NCBI GenBank assembly: GCA_934630735.1
Contig: CAKTWK010000004.1
Span: 29,718-93,717, forward strand
DNA length: 64,000 nt
DNA from: an uncultured Collinsella sp.
GTDB lineage: Bacteria; Actinomycetota; Coriobacteriia; Coriobacteriales; Coriobacteriaceae
Direction of reading: 5' to 3'
Position 1 is the first letter of the stretch. Every line of letters begins with the position of its first letter. The translations under genes and the position numbers were made by a program. A model generated the notes under the pieces. It searched no databases and was not told where the DNA came from. It saw only the letters and a list, made by a program, of their open reading frames with translations. This document shows, one piece after another, positions 42,119 to 50,130 of this stretch.

Positions 42119-43744
42119 CTACTCCTTATCAAACGAAACATCGGCGACGGGAAGCTCAATCGTAAAGACCGAGCCGTGCGGGTCCGCCGCGGCAACCTCT
42201 ATGCTACCGCCATGTGCCAGCGCAATGGAGCGGCAGAGCGAAAGCCCCAGGCCCACGCTGCGGTGGCTGTCGGCCAGGCCATGGTTGGCGGTGTAGAACG
42301 ACTCAAAGATGCGCTCACGGTCCTCAGCTGCGATGCCCGGCCCGTCGTCAGTGACCGAACACCTCACGCGCCCGCCGTCGACGCCAATCGAGATCACGAT
42401 ATGCGAGCCCGCGGGCGTATACGTGATGGCATTGTTCACCAGGTTCACCACCAGCTGCACCATCAGGCGCGCATCGACGTTGACGAGCGCCGGCTCATCG
42501 CACGGCACCACCTTAAGATCGTGCTCGCGCACGGCCGGGTTCACGTGGCGCAGCGCCTCCTCGACGATATCGTCCATGAGCTCAAGCGTGGTCGACAGGC
42601 GCATGCCGCCGCCCTCGAGCTTGGTGATGGCGAGCAAATTCTCGACGGTGGCGTTGAGCCATTGCGCATCCGAACGAATGGATAGCAGCATGCCGCGGCG
42701 CGTCTGGGCATCGAGCTCCGCGGTGCCGGTCGAGCCCTGATCGAGCAGGACATCGGCATTGCCCGAAATACTGGTGAGCGGCGTGCGCAGATCATGCGAG
42801 ATGGAGCGCAGCAGATTGGCGCGCAGCTGCTCATTTTTGGCAAGCACCGCCGCCTCCTCGCGCGCCTCCATGGCGCGGGCACGATCGAGTGCCAACTCAC
42901 CTTCGCTCACGATGGCATCGGCCAGCGTCCGCTCCTCGGGCGTCAGAGCATCGGACTCGGCGACAATGGCGAGTACCCCCACCACCGAGACGGGATCACC
43001 CGCGCGTACCATGGTGTCGCCCGAGCGCACCGTCAGGTATATACCGTAGAACGCCGAGCCGCCATAGGTGGCATCGAGCGGCGTTCCCACATAGGCGGAC
43101 GCCGAGAGTCGCGGCGGCATCTGGGGCGTCAGCTGGTGCACCGGCGCGGCGTCACCCACGGCCGTGTACGTCGCACACGGCAGCAGGTCATCATCGTCGG
43201 CGTCGGCGCTGTACCACACGACCGGACAGTCCGAAAGACGAGCCAGCTGCGTGGCCATGGCATGCACAATCTGCTGCTGATCGGCACACCGCTGCAGCAT
43301 GCGGTTGGTCTCGAGTACCATATGCGTGCGACGGTCGCTGGCGGCAGCCTGTGCCAAGGCGCGGCGCAGGGCCAACGCAATCGAGCTCGACACAAGCGAG
43401 ACCACAAACATGATGAAGAACATGCCGGGATAGACGCGGTCGATAAACGACAGCGAGTAGCGCGGATCGACAAACAAGAAGCTGTAGAGCGCCACGGCGG
43501 CAGCCGAGCTCAACAGGCAATACAGGCGGCTCCAGGTGAAAAAGGCGCACAGCTGCACGGCAAACACGTAGACGATCATGATGCTGGGAGCGAGACCGGG
43601 GCGGTCGAGCAGCACGCCCACAATCGTCGCCGCTAACAGCAGCCCCGCCGCCACGCAGATGTCGTACAGGGGGCCGCGACGCGTCGACGTCGTGCGCCGC
43701 CACCAAAAGTTTTCGGCAATATCGCCGTCCGCATGGACGTCCAT
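42119..43744 (-). CDS. Truncated KdpD-like sensor histidine kinase
   Basis: 541 residues. Four transmembrane helices of the DUF4118/KdpD type (about 28-125; FVDPRYSLSF loop), a GAF-like region (150-290), HisKA with the phospho-His in LLRSISHDLRTPLTSISGNADV, and an HATPase_c domain (NLVNNAITYTP, DDGPGIA, GLGLSLCRSI). The cytoplasmic N-terminal KdpD and universal-stress domains of E. coli KdpD (about 370 residues) are absent, so sensing must differ. Overlap-distance coupling to kdpE (kinase stop lies within kdpE's ribosome site). GAGAGGGG lies upstream. Confidence 0.88.
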   Translation of the reverse strand: MDVHADGDIAENFWWRRTTSTRRGPLYDICVAAGLLLAATIVGVLLDRPGLAPSIMIVYVFAVQLCAFFTWSRLYCLLSSAAAVALYSFLFVDPRYSLSFIDRVYPGMFFIMFVVSLVSSSIALALRRALAQAAASDRRTHMVLETNRMLQRCADQQQIVHAMATQLARLSDCPVVWYSADADDDDLLPCATYTAVGDAAPVHQLTPQMPPRLSASAYVGTPLDATYGGSAFYGIYLTVRSGDTMVRAGDPVSVVGVLAIVAESDALTPEERTLADAIVSEGELALDRARAMEAREEAAVLAKNEQLRANLLRSISHDLRTPLTSISGNADVLLDQGSTGTAELDAQTRRGMLLSIRSDAQWLNATVENLLAITKLEGGGMRLSTTLELMDDIVEEALRHVNPAVREHDLKVVPCDEPALVNVDARLMVQLVVNLVNNAITYTPAGSHIVISIGVDGGRVRCSVTDDGPGIAAEDRERIFESFYTANHGLADSHRSVGLGLSLCRSIALAHGGSIEVAAADPHGSVFTIELPVADVSFDKE

Positions 43745-43773
43745 CAGCGCCCCGCCCCTCTCTCAAAAACAAA

Positions 43774-43810
43774 AACCACCACAAAGGGGACAGGCACCTT
43801 TGTGGTGGTT
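43774..43810. repeat. REP-like palindrome, family 1 (copy 5, CCACCACAAAGG variant)
   Basis: AACCACCACAAAGG...CCTTTGTGGTGGTT with core GGGACAGGCACC, followed by another partial CGTGGTGGTT. It lies between the small membrane protein and the kinase gene. Confidence 0.7.
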
Positions 43811-43858
43811 TTCCCTCGTGGTGGTTCTAAGTGTAAAGCCTTCTACGACCGGCAGCCG

Positions 43859-44053
43859 CTAGACAAACAGCACGTGCGCGAGCAGGGCACACACGCACAC
43901 CGCTCCAAATACCAGTGCCACGATCGAAATCACGCGATCGGCCATGTCCATGTTGGCACGGTTCGTCAAAAAACGATCTTCGTCAGCATCGGCGCGCGCC
44001 TCACGCACCAACTCGGCAACCACCTCGCGGCTATCGAGTATTTTTGCATCCAT
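43859..44053 (-). CDS. Small single-helix membrane protein
   Basis: 64 residues starting MDAKILDSREVVAEL (GGAGAGG five bases before the ATG; an ATG ten codons upstream is less likely). Residues 1-38 are charged and helical, and residues 40-62 form one transmembrane helix (ISIVALVFGAVCVCALLAHV). No family recognised. Lying between kup and the KdpD-like kinase, it might modulate one of them, which would be unproven inference. Confidence 0.6.
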   Translation of the reverse strand: MDAKILDSREVVAELVREARADADEDRFLTNRANMDMADRVISIVALVFGAVCVCALLAHVLFV

Positions 44054-44114
44054 GTTTGCCTCTCCGGCCCCAATCTTGTCCATCGAAAACCAACTCCATG
44101 CAACCCGTCGGCGC

Positions 44115-46142
44115 CTACGGGCGCTCGTTGGGGGCCAGGCGCTGCATCTTGTTCACAGCCTTGAACTTGGTGAACAGCGGCACATACTCAAAGCTCACGT
44201 TGGAGTTCTCCAGGCCATACCAGCGCGCCGGCGTACCGGCGGCGCGGCGGATGATGTACTTGAGCGTGATGGCCGTGCGCTCGCTCGGCTCCACGTCACT
44301 CTCGGGCGCCAGAAGCTTGCGGATCATGACGAACTTGAACGTGCCGATGTTGCCCGGATCCTTGTAGACCGAGTAGTCATGCGTCTGCGCCGGCAGCTCG
44401 CCGGTGGCAGCCAGGTCCTGAACGACCTGACGCAGGTAGGCATTGACGCGCTGGTTGATCTTGTAGCCCAGGTACAGATGCACGCGGAACACGTAGTCGG
44501 TGCCGAACGTCTCGACCGAATAGGCAAAGGTATGCGGCTCGTCCATGGTCTCGACATTCACGAGCCACCAGGCACGAGCGCGCTTGGGATGCTTATCCAA
44601 GATCGAGTAGACGATATCACGGTCGATGTAATCGGTATGGGTGTCCTTGGTCAGGTACACGATGTTGTCGCTCATAAGCTCGTAGCGATCGTCGTCGCGC
44701 AGGCGCTTGAGCTGCGGCAGATAGCTGCGCAGCGGCAGCAGCGTAAACTGACGCTGCTCGACCGCCGTGCCGTTGTACCAGCACACCATAACGCCCATGA
44801 TGAGTGCAGCCATGAGGATGGTGAAGTAGCCGCCATGGAAGAACTTGGTGAGCGAGCTCACAAAGAAGAAACCCTCGAGCAAAAGGAAGAAGGCCGCGAA
44901 GATCCACGGAGCAACCTTGAGCTTGCGCTCCTCGTGCAGGTAGAAGAAAAGCAGCAGCGTGGTGCACATCATAGTCAGCGTAATGGCAAGGCCGTAGGCG
45001 GCTTCCATATGCGCCGAGTTCTGGAACAGCAGCACCACGATGACGCAGCCGACAAGCATGACGTTGTTGACCATGGGGATGTAGAGCTGGCCCTTGGTCT
45101 CGGCAGGGTAGAAGACCTGCATGTGCGGCATGAGGTCCAGACGGCTGGCCTCGGACACCAGCGAGAACGCGCCGGTAATGAGCGCCTGCGAGGCAATGAT
45201 GGCCGCGATGGTGGAAAGGCCGACGGCAAACGGGCGCAGGCCCGGAGCGAGCATCTGGTAGAACGGGTTGAGGTCGGCAATGCCCATGAGCTCGGGGTTG
45301 GCAGCGTTGTTGATAAGCCAAGCGCCCTGGCCCATATAGGAAAGCAGCAGACAGCACTTAACGAACGGCCAGGTGGCGTAGATGTTGCCGCGGCCGACGT
45401 GGCCCATGTCGGAGTAGAGCGCCTCGGCACCGGTGGTGGCGAGGAAACAGCTGCCCAGAATCATGATGCCCGCATGGTTGTTGGGGCTCAGCAAAAAGCC
45501 GATGCCGCGCAGCGGGTTGAGGCACAGCAGCACGGCGGGGTACTGGAAGACAAAGAACAGACCCGTGCCGCCCAGGAACAGGAACCACAGCGTCATGATG
45601 GGGCCAAAGGCGTGACCGATCTTGGCCGTACCGATGCGCTGCACCAAGAAGAGCACGATGATGATGGCGAGCGTAATGGCGACGACGCGGCCCTGGTCAT
45701 CGCCCAGCACGGCATGGACCGCCGGGATGGTGCGCAGGCCCTCGATGGCCGTGGTAACGGTAACGGCCGGCGTCAGGATGCCGTCGGCGAGCAGCGCGGC
45801 GCCACCCAGCATGGCGGGGATGATAAGCCACTTGCCGCAGCGCTTGACCAGGCTGTACAGGGCAAAGATGCCGCCCTCACCATGGTTATCGGCGCGCAGC
45901 GAAATGAGCACATACTTGATGGTGGTCAGCAGCGTGACCGTCCACACGACAAGGGAGAGCGCGCCGAGCACGAACTCCTCCGTCACGCTTCCGATACCGC
46001 CGTTGCCGGCAACGAGTGCCTTGGTTACATACATAGGGCTGGTGCCGATATCGCCGTACACCACGCCCAGCGTGACGAGCATCGCCGAGATGCTCACAGG
46101 AATCGCAGCGTGCGAGGCTGCCTCCTTGGCCTTTTGTTCCAT
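44115..46142 (-). CDS. kup: Kup-family potassium transporter
   Basis: 675 residues with 12 transmembrane segments followed by a cytoplasmic tail of about 200 residues. The Kup signature near the start is LGVVYGDIGTSPMY. Others are IKYVLISLRADNHGEGGIFALYSL, ADGILTPAVTVTTAIEGL and LSTIAAIIASQALITGAFSL. It imports K+ with H+. The ATG at 46142 has GGGAGG nine bases upstream; a TTG six codons earlier overlaps that site. Followed by the small membrane protein, KdpD-like kinase and KdpE, suggesting a K+-homeostasis operon in which KdpDE control Kup rather than KdpFABC. Confidence 0.93.
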   Translation of the reverse strand: MEQKAKEAASHAAIPVSISAMLVTLGVVYGDIGTSPMYVTKALVAGNGGIGSVTEEFVLGALSLVVWTVTLLTTIKYVLISLRADNHGEGGIFALYSLVKRCGKWLIIPAMLGGAALLADGILTPAVTVTTAIEGLRTIPAVHAVLGDDQGRVVAITLAIIIVLFLVQRIGTAKIGHAFGPIMTLWFLFLGGTGLFFVFQYPAVLLCLNPLRGIGFLLSPNNHAGIMILGSCFLATTGAEALYSDMGHVGRGNIYATWPFVKCCLLLSYMGQGAWLINNAANPELMGIADLNPFYQMLAPGLRPFAVGLSTIAAIIASQALITGAFSLVSEASRLDLMPHMQVFYPAETKGQLYIPMVNNVMLVGCVIVVLLFQNSAHMEAAYGLAITLTMMCTTLLLFFYLHEERKLKVAPWIFAAFFLLLEGFFFVSSLTKFFHGGYFTILMAALIMGVMVCWYNGTAVEQRQFTLLPLRSYLPQLKRLRDDDRYELMSDNIVYLTKDTHTDYIDRDIVYSILDKHPKRARAWWLVNVETMDEPHTFAYSVETFGTDYVFRVHLYLGYKINQRVNAYLRQVVQDLAATGELPAQTHDYSVYKDPGNIGTFKFVMIRKLLAPESDVEPSERTAITLKYIIRRAAGTPARWYGLENSNVSFEYVPLFTKFKAVNKMQRLAPNERP

Positions 46143-46266
46143 AAGCCGGTTTCCTCCCAACTTTAATGTTCGAAGGGATTATAGGCAATCGGCCTGCGCT
46201 TGCACGGCACCGTTTTCCCAGCTAGATAAAGATTTATACAGTCTTTAGGCTACCGCGGCGATATGG

Positions 46267-46299
46267 AATGTGCCAAAGGAGCTGTCCCTTTGTCACATT
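46267..46299. repeat. REP-like palindrome, family 1 (copy 6)
   Basis: AATGTGCCAAAGGAGCTGTC...CCTTTGTCACATT. Ends two bases before the stop codon of the minus-strand nitroreductase gene. Confidence 0.72.
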
Positions 46300-46301
46300 G
46301 G

Positions 46302-47174
46302 CTACTTGCCGAGCCAGTTTTTGAACCACCACTCCATGGAGCGGCTCATCTCGGCCATAAAGGGACTGGTGTGTTTGCGGGTGTAGATATCCACCACGCG
46401 CTCGCCCACCTCGCGAGCGTGCGGGCGAAACATCGCATCCATCTCGGCCACCTGCGCATCCATAGTCGCGTCGTCCGCACGGCAGTAGCGCTCCTCGTGC
46501 ACCAGGTTCACCACGGGATGAGCAATCGCCGGGCGCTCTTTGCGAGGCGTGCCGATGATGAGCATCGATAGCGGCATGGTATAGGGCGGCAGATCGAGCA
46601 GCTCGGCAACTTCCTCGGCATTCTCGACGATATCACCGATGTAGCAGCTCCCCAGCCCCAGGGCCTCGGCGGCAACCACGGCGTTTTGGGCGGCGATCAC
46701 GGCGTCCTGGGCCGCGATGGCAAAGTCGCCCAAACCCGGCGCGCGGCGAGGTGCCTTGCCCGTGCGCTCGACAAACTCGGGCTCGAAGCAGCCCACGTGC
46801 TCAAACAGATTGATCCACTTGGCATAATCGACCACAAATATTAGTGCCCAGGGCGCCTTGGCGATCATGGGCTGGTGGTCGCACAGGTCGGCGAGGCGGT
46901 CCAATGTGGCCTGTTCGCGAATGCTTACGATGGAATACATCATCATGGCGCCCGCCGACGGTGCGCGACTCGCCGCATGCAAGATCGCCGCCCGCTGCTC
47001 GTCAGTCACCGCCACGGGGCGGTCGTCGTCATCGCGCGCAAAGGCACGCGTAGAGGAACGGTGCTCCAAGATGTCCAGCACCGCATTGCCCGTAGTCTCG
47101 ACCGGATAGCCGTATGTATCCACGACCGCAGCTCCGTCGCCGCCCATGTCCGCCTTGCAAACCCGCTCGCTCAT
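46302..47174 (-). CDS. Nitroreductase-family flavoprotein
   Basis: 290 residues. The FMN-binding nitroreductase fold is indicated by ILEHRSSTRAF (about 34-44), ASRAPSAGAMMMYSI, and AAQNAVVAAEALGLGSCYIGDIVEN followed by LPPYTMPLSMLIIGTP. Such enzymes reduce nitro, quinone or flavin substrates with NAD(P)H. A C-terminal extension of about 60 residues ends EWWFKNWLGK. AGGGTAGGG precedes the ATG. Monocistronic. Confidence 0.85.
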   Translation of the reverse strand: MSERVCKADMGGDGAAVVDTYGYPVETTGNAVLDILEHRSSTRAFARDDDDRPVAVTDEQRAAILHAASRAPSAGAMMMYSIVSIREQATLDRLADLCDHQPMIAKAPWALIFVVDYAKWINLFEHVGCFEPEFVERTGKAPRRAPGLGDFAIAAQDAVIAAQNAVVAAEALGLGSCYIGDIVENAEEVAELLDLPPYTMPLSMLIIGTPRKERPAIAHPVVNLVHEERYCRADDATMDAQVAEMDAMFRPHAREVGERVVDIYTRKHTSPFMAEMSRSMEWWFKNWLGK

Positions 47175-47387
47175 CGCCCTACCCTCGCCATTTCTTTAAG
47201 AAGCCTTTACGTTTCCGTGTAATTCCCGTCCATTATCGCGCAGGTCGCCACTACATTGCGCCACACCGCCACACGTGCGCGTTAATATGGCTGGTTGTTG
47301 TGCGCAGCCACCAATTGCAGCGCATATCTTGGTAACAATCGGGTAAATCCCCGCTTTCGTAGGTTTTAGTTTGTGAGGAGTCTCAGC

Positions 47388-49688
47388 ATGTTCGCTGCCG
47401 CCATCTCGCTCGTCGGTCTTGCGGCGACCGTCTACCTTGTCTTGCGCGAGGCCAAGGCCATTCGCGCACAGTCGGGCACCGTTGCCAAGGGCGCTATCGC
47501 CTGGAGCGTCGCCTTCGGCCTGTTCCAGCTCTTTTTGACCGTCTGGGGCGCCATTGGCCTCGTCGCCCAAAACGAGCCGCTCGCCTTTGTGATGCTCATC
47601 CTGACCAACGCCATCCTCACCGGCTGCGCTTGGGCCAGCATCGCCCGCGACCGCATCGCCCCGCGTGTCTTTGCGTTTGCCGCGCCCGACGCCCCCGCCC
47701 CCACCGGCAAGCTCGCCCGCCTGCGCAGCGCCTTTGTGGGCAAACCGCTCGTCGCCGCCGTCTTGTGCCTGCTGCTCGCCGGTGTCTTTGCGCTGCTGGG
47801 CATGGAGGTCTCGTCCAACCACGACTTTACCTGGGTCTATCCCCTGTGCATCCTGCTCGAGTGGGCCATCATCACCACGCTCATGGTCGGCCTGTTCTTC
47901 CTGTTCCAGCGTCATGGCGCAGCTCCGGCCGTCCTGGCCTTTGCCCTCTTTGTCCTGGGCATTGCCGAGTTCTTCGTCATCACGTTTAAATCCATGCCCA
48001 TCCAGCCGGGCGACCTTTCGGCCATCTCCACCGCCGCCGCGGTCGCCGGCAACGGCTACACCTTCTCGATTTCGCTGTTCTGCGTGCTGTCCATGGGCTT
48101 TACCGCCATCGCCATGCTGCTGTGCGAGTACGCCGGCCTGGTGGCACCGCACCGCCAGAAGGGCGCCGCCAACGCCAAGCGCATGCTGCTCACCAATCTG
48201 CTCGTGGCGGTGCTGTGCCTGGGCGGCGTGACCGCGCATGTCACGCTCATCGACTACTACAACACCCTCGGCATCACCGTCTACACCTGGCGCCCGCTCG
48301 AGAGCTACTGGCGCGAGGGCTACCTGCCCGCCTTTATTAGTGCGGCGCAGTCCATCAAGCCGCCCAAACCCGCCGACTACTCCGTCGACGATGCCAAGGC
48401 CACGCTCAAAAAGTACGCCAAGGCCTACGACAAGTCCGACGCGGCCAAGAGCGACGAGCGCGCCGCCGCCCAGGAGCAGTTCGATAGCGAGAAACCCACG
48501 GTCATCGCCATCATGAACGAGACGTTCTCGGATCTGTCGATCTACCAGAACATGCGCGCCGGCTACGAGGGCCCGCAGTACTTTAAGAACCTGTCCAACT
48601 GCCTCAGCCGCGGTAAGCTCTACGTGAGCGCCTACGGCGGCGGCACCGCCAATACCGAGTTTGAGTTTATGACCGGCAACTCCATGGCCAACCTGGGCTC
48701 GGGCGTGTACCCCTACACCATCTACAACATGGAAACGACTGGGAACCTGGCAGAGCAGTTCAAGTCGCTCGGCTATTCCACCACGGCCATGCACCCCAAC
48801 CACGCAACCAACTGGAACCGCGAGAACGTCTACAAGGACTTTGGCTTTGACCAGTTCCTGTCCATCAACGATTTCCAGGGTGCCGATACCCTGCGCGGCA
48901 TGGTGACCGACCAGGCGACCTACGACAAGATTCTTGAGCTGCTCGACCAGAACGCCGACCCGCAGTTCATCTTCGACGTGACCATGCAGAACCACTCGGG
49001 CTACGACACGGGCCTGCTGCCGGTCGACAAGCAGATGCACCTGAACATCGACACGACCGACCTGGACGCCAAGACCGTCGAGGACGGCACGCTCTCCGAT
49101 GTCGACGAGTATGTCTCGTGCATCGAGCAGTCCGACCAGGCGCTTCGCTACTTCCTCAACGCCCTGAGCAAGCTCGACCGCAAGGTGGTCGTGGTGTTCT
49201 GGGGCGATCACCAGCCGTTCTTCCCGTCCAAGTTCAACGACAAGTGGTTTACCGGCGAGGACGACGCCACCCACCAGGAGCGCTTGTGGCAGACCGACTA
49301 CATCATTTGGGCTAACTACGACGTTGCCGGTTGCGACCAGACGAGTGAGGTCGACGACCTGTCCACCAACTATCTGTCCACCCAGCTGATGCAGCTGATC
49401 GGCGCACCGCTGACCGACTACCAGAAGGCGCACATGACGCTGCGCGAATCGCTGCCCGCTATCAACTCCGTGGGCTACGAGGACGCCAGCCTGCGCTGGG
49501 CGCTCTCCTCCAACGTCACCGGCGACGACGCTGCCGCCGCTGCCGCCACCAAGGCGCGCGAGGATTACGCCAAGATGCAGTACTACGAGATGTTCCGCGA
49601 CGGCAAGAACGTGTACACCGAGCACTTCCAGACCGAGGCCAACGAGACCGACCCCAACCTGGCACCGGGTACTACTAAGATCAAGTAG
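47388..49688 (+). CDS. LTA synthase-family membrane sulfatase
   Basis: 766 residues. About five to six transmembrane helices (1-290) precede an extracellular sulfatase-type domain. The nucleophile Thr lies in IMNETFSDLS (about residue 379). Substrate and metal residues occur in EFEFMTGNS and VVFWGDHQPFFPS. The family polymerises glycerol phosphate or transfers phosphoglycerol to surface polymers. A GTG five codons upstream is rejected because GTGAGGAG is the ribosome site for the ATG at 47388. The neighbouring giant surface protein is separate and convergent. Confidence 0.88.
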   Translation: MFAAAISLVGLAATVYLVLREAKAIRAQSGTVAKGAIAWSVAFGLFQLFLTVWGAIGLVAQNEPLAFVMLILTNAILTGCAWASIARDRIAPRVFAFAAPDAPAPTGKLARLRSAFVGKPLVAAVLCLLLAGVFALLGMEVSSNHDFTWVYPLCILLEWAIITTLMVGLFFLFQRHGAAPAVLAFALFVLGIAEFFVITFKSMPIQPGDLSAISTAAAVAGNGYTFSISLFCVLSMGFTAIAMLLCEYAGLVAPHRQKGAANAKRMLLTNLLVAVLCLGGVTAHVTLIDYYNTLGITVYTWRPLESYWREGYLPAFISAAQSIKPPKPADYSVDDAKATLKKYAKAYDKSDAAKSDERAAAQEQFDSEKPTVIAIMNETFSDLSIYQNMRAGYEGPQYFKNLSNCLSRGKLYVSAYGGGTANTEFEFMTGNSMANLGSGVYPYTIYNMETTGNLAEQFKSLGYSTTAMHPNHATNWNRENVYKDFGFDQFLSINDFQGADTLRGMVTDQATYDKILELLDQNADPQFIFDVTMQNHSGYDTGLLPVDKQMHLNIDTTDLDAKTVEDGTLSDVDEYVSCIEQSDQALRYFLNALSKLDRKVVVVFWGDHQPFFPSKFNDKWFTGEDDATHQERLWQTDYIIWANYDVAGCDQTSEVDDLSTNYLSTQLMQLIGAPLTDYQKAHMTLRESLPAINSVGYEDASLRWALSSNVTGDDAAAAAATKAREDYAKMQYYEMFRDGKNVYTEHFQTEANETDPNLAPGTTKIK

Positions 49689-49707
49689 CGGGTCCTTCGA
49701 CCTGGTT

Positions 49708-49838
49708 CGTCTGCCCGGCGGCGCGGAATGTTAGGTTCCCTGCTCGGGCAGTCCTGCTCGCACGGAGAGCACATTAAGTGCTCTCCGGCTCGTGCGGAAC
49801 TCGCGATGAACCTTACATTCCGCGCCGCCGGGCAGACG
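49708..49838. repeat. Long hairpin, family 7 (copy 3, inverted relative to 54848)
   Basis: 31-bp arms (49708-49738 / 49808-49838, one or two mismatches). The loop, read on the minus strand, is TTCATCGCGAGTTCCGCACG, then a stem around CACTTAATGTG, then GCAGGACTG...GAGCAGGGAAC. The same loop is found on the plus strand in 54848-54980. It starts 19 bp after the LTA-synthase stop. With the next two entries it accounts for 49689-50130; no gene is seen there. Confidence 0.8.
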
Positions 49839-49931
49839 CCTTGTTGTTGGGACGTGGCTTGTCTTGGGAGTATCTGCAACATATATAGATATAGATGAGT
49901 TGAAGGCCACGTTGTGTGGCCTTCTTTGTTT

Positions 49932-50043
49932 GCGGAAAGCGCGTCCCGGAATCTGACGTTGGAATGGGATGTAGTTTCCGGTTGAGGGTCTGTTGGGAAA
50001 GTGCGTCCCACTTTGGGGGCTGATTCTGGGATGCGGTTTCCGG
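49932..50043. repeat. Two palindromic units, family 5
   Basis: GCGGAAAGCGCGTCCC...GGGATGTAGTTTCC and TGGGAAAGTGCGTCCC...GGGATGCGGTTTCC, 62 bp apart. Same unit as the array at 54341-54799 on the other side of the surface-protein gene. Confidence 0.8.
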
Positions 50044-50065
50044 TTGCCGAGTCTTTGCTCGATAG

Positions 50066-50104
50066 AAAACCCGGGTAGCCTGGTGGTTGGCTACCCGGGT
50101 TTTT
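50066..50104. terminator. Terminator of the surface-protein gene
   Basis: AAAACCCGGGTAGCC / GGCTACCCGGGTTTT stem with an 8-nt loop and T/A tracts on both sides; located 27 bp past the stop codon on the minus strand. Confidence 0.9.
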
Positions 50105-50130
50105 GGTTTGCCGTTGCCCCCTGCTGATGG

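Noticed and set aside
42119..43744. Complete KdpD
   Set aside because: Length and domains show only the membrane, GAF-like and kinase parts; no upstream frame restores the missing N-terminal domains.
47196..49625. 809-codon minus-strand frame opposite the LTA-synthase gene
   Set aside because: Shadow of a real sulfatase-family gene; low complexity and no start signals.
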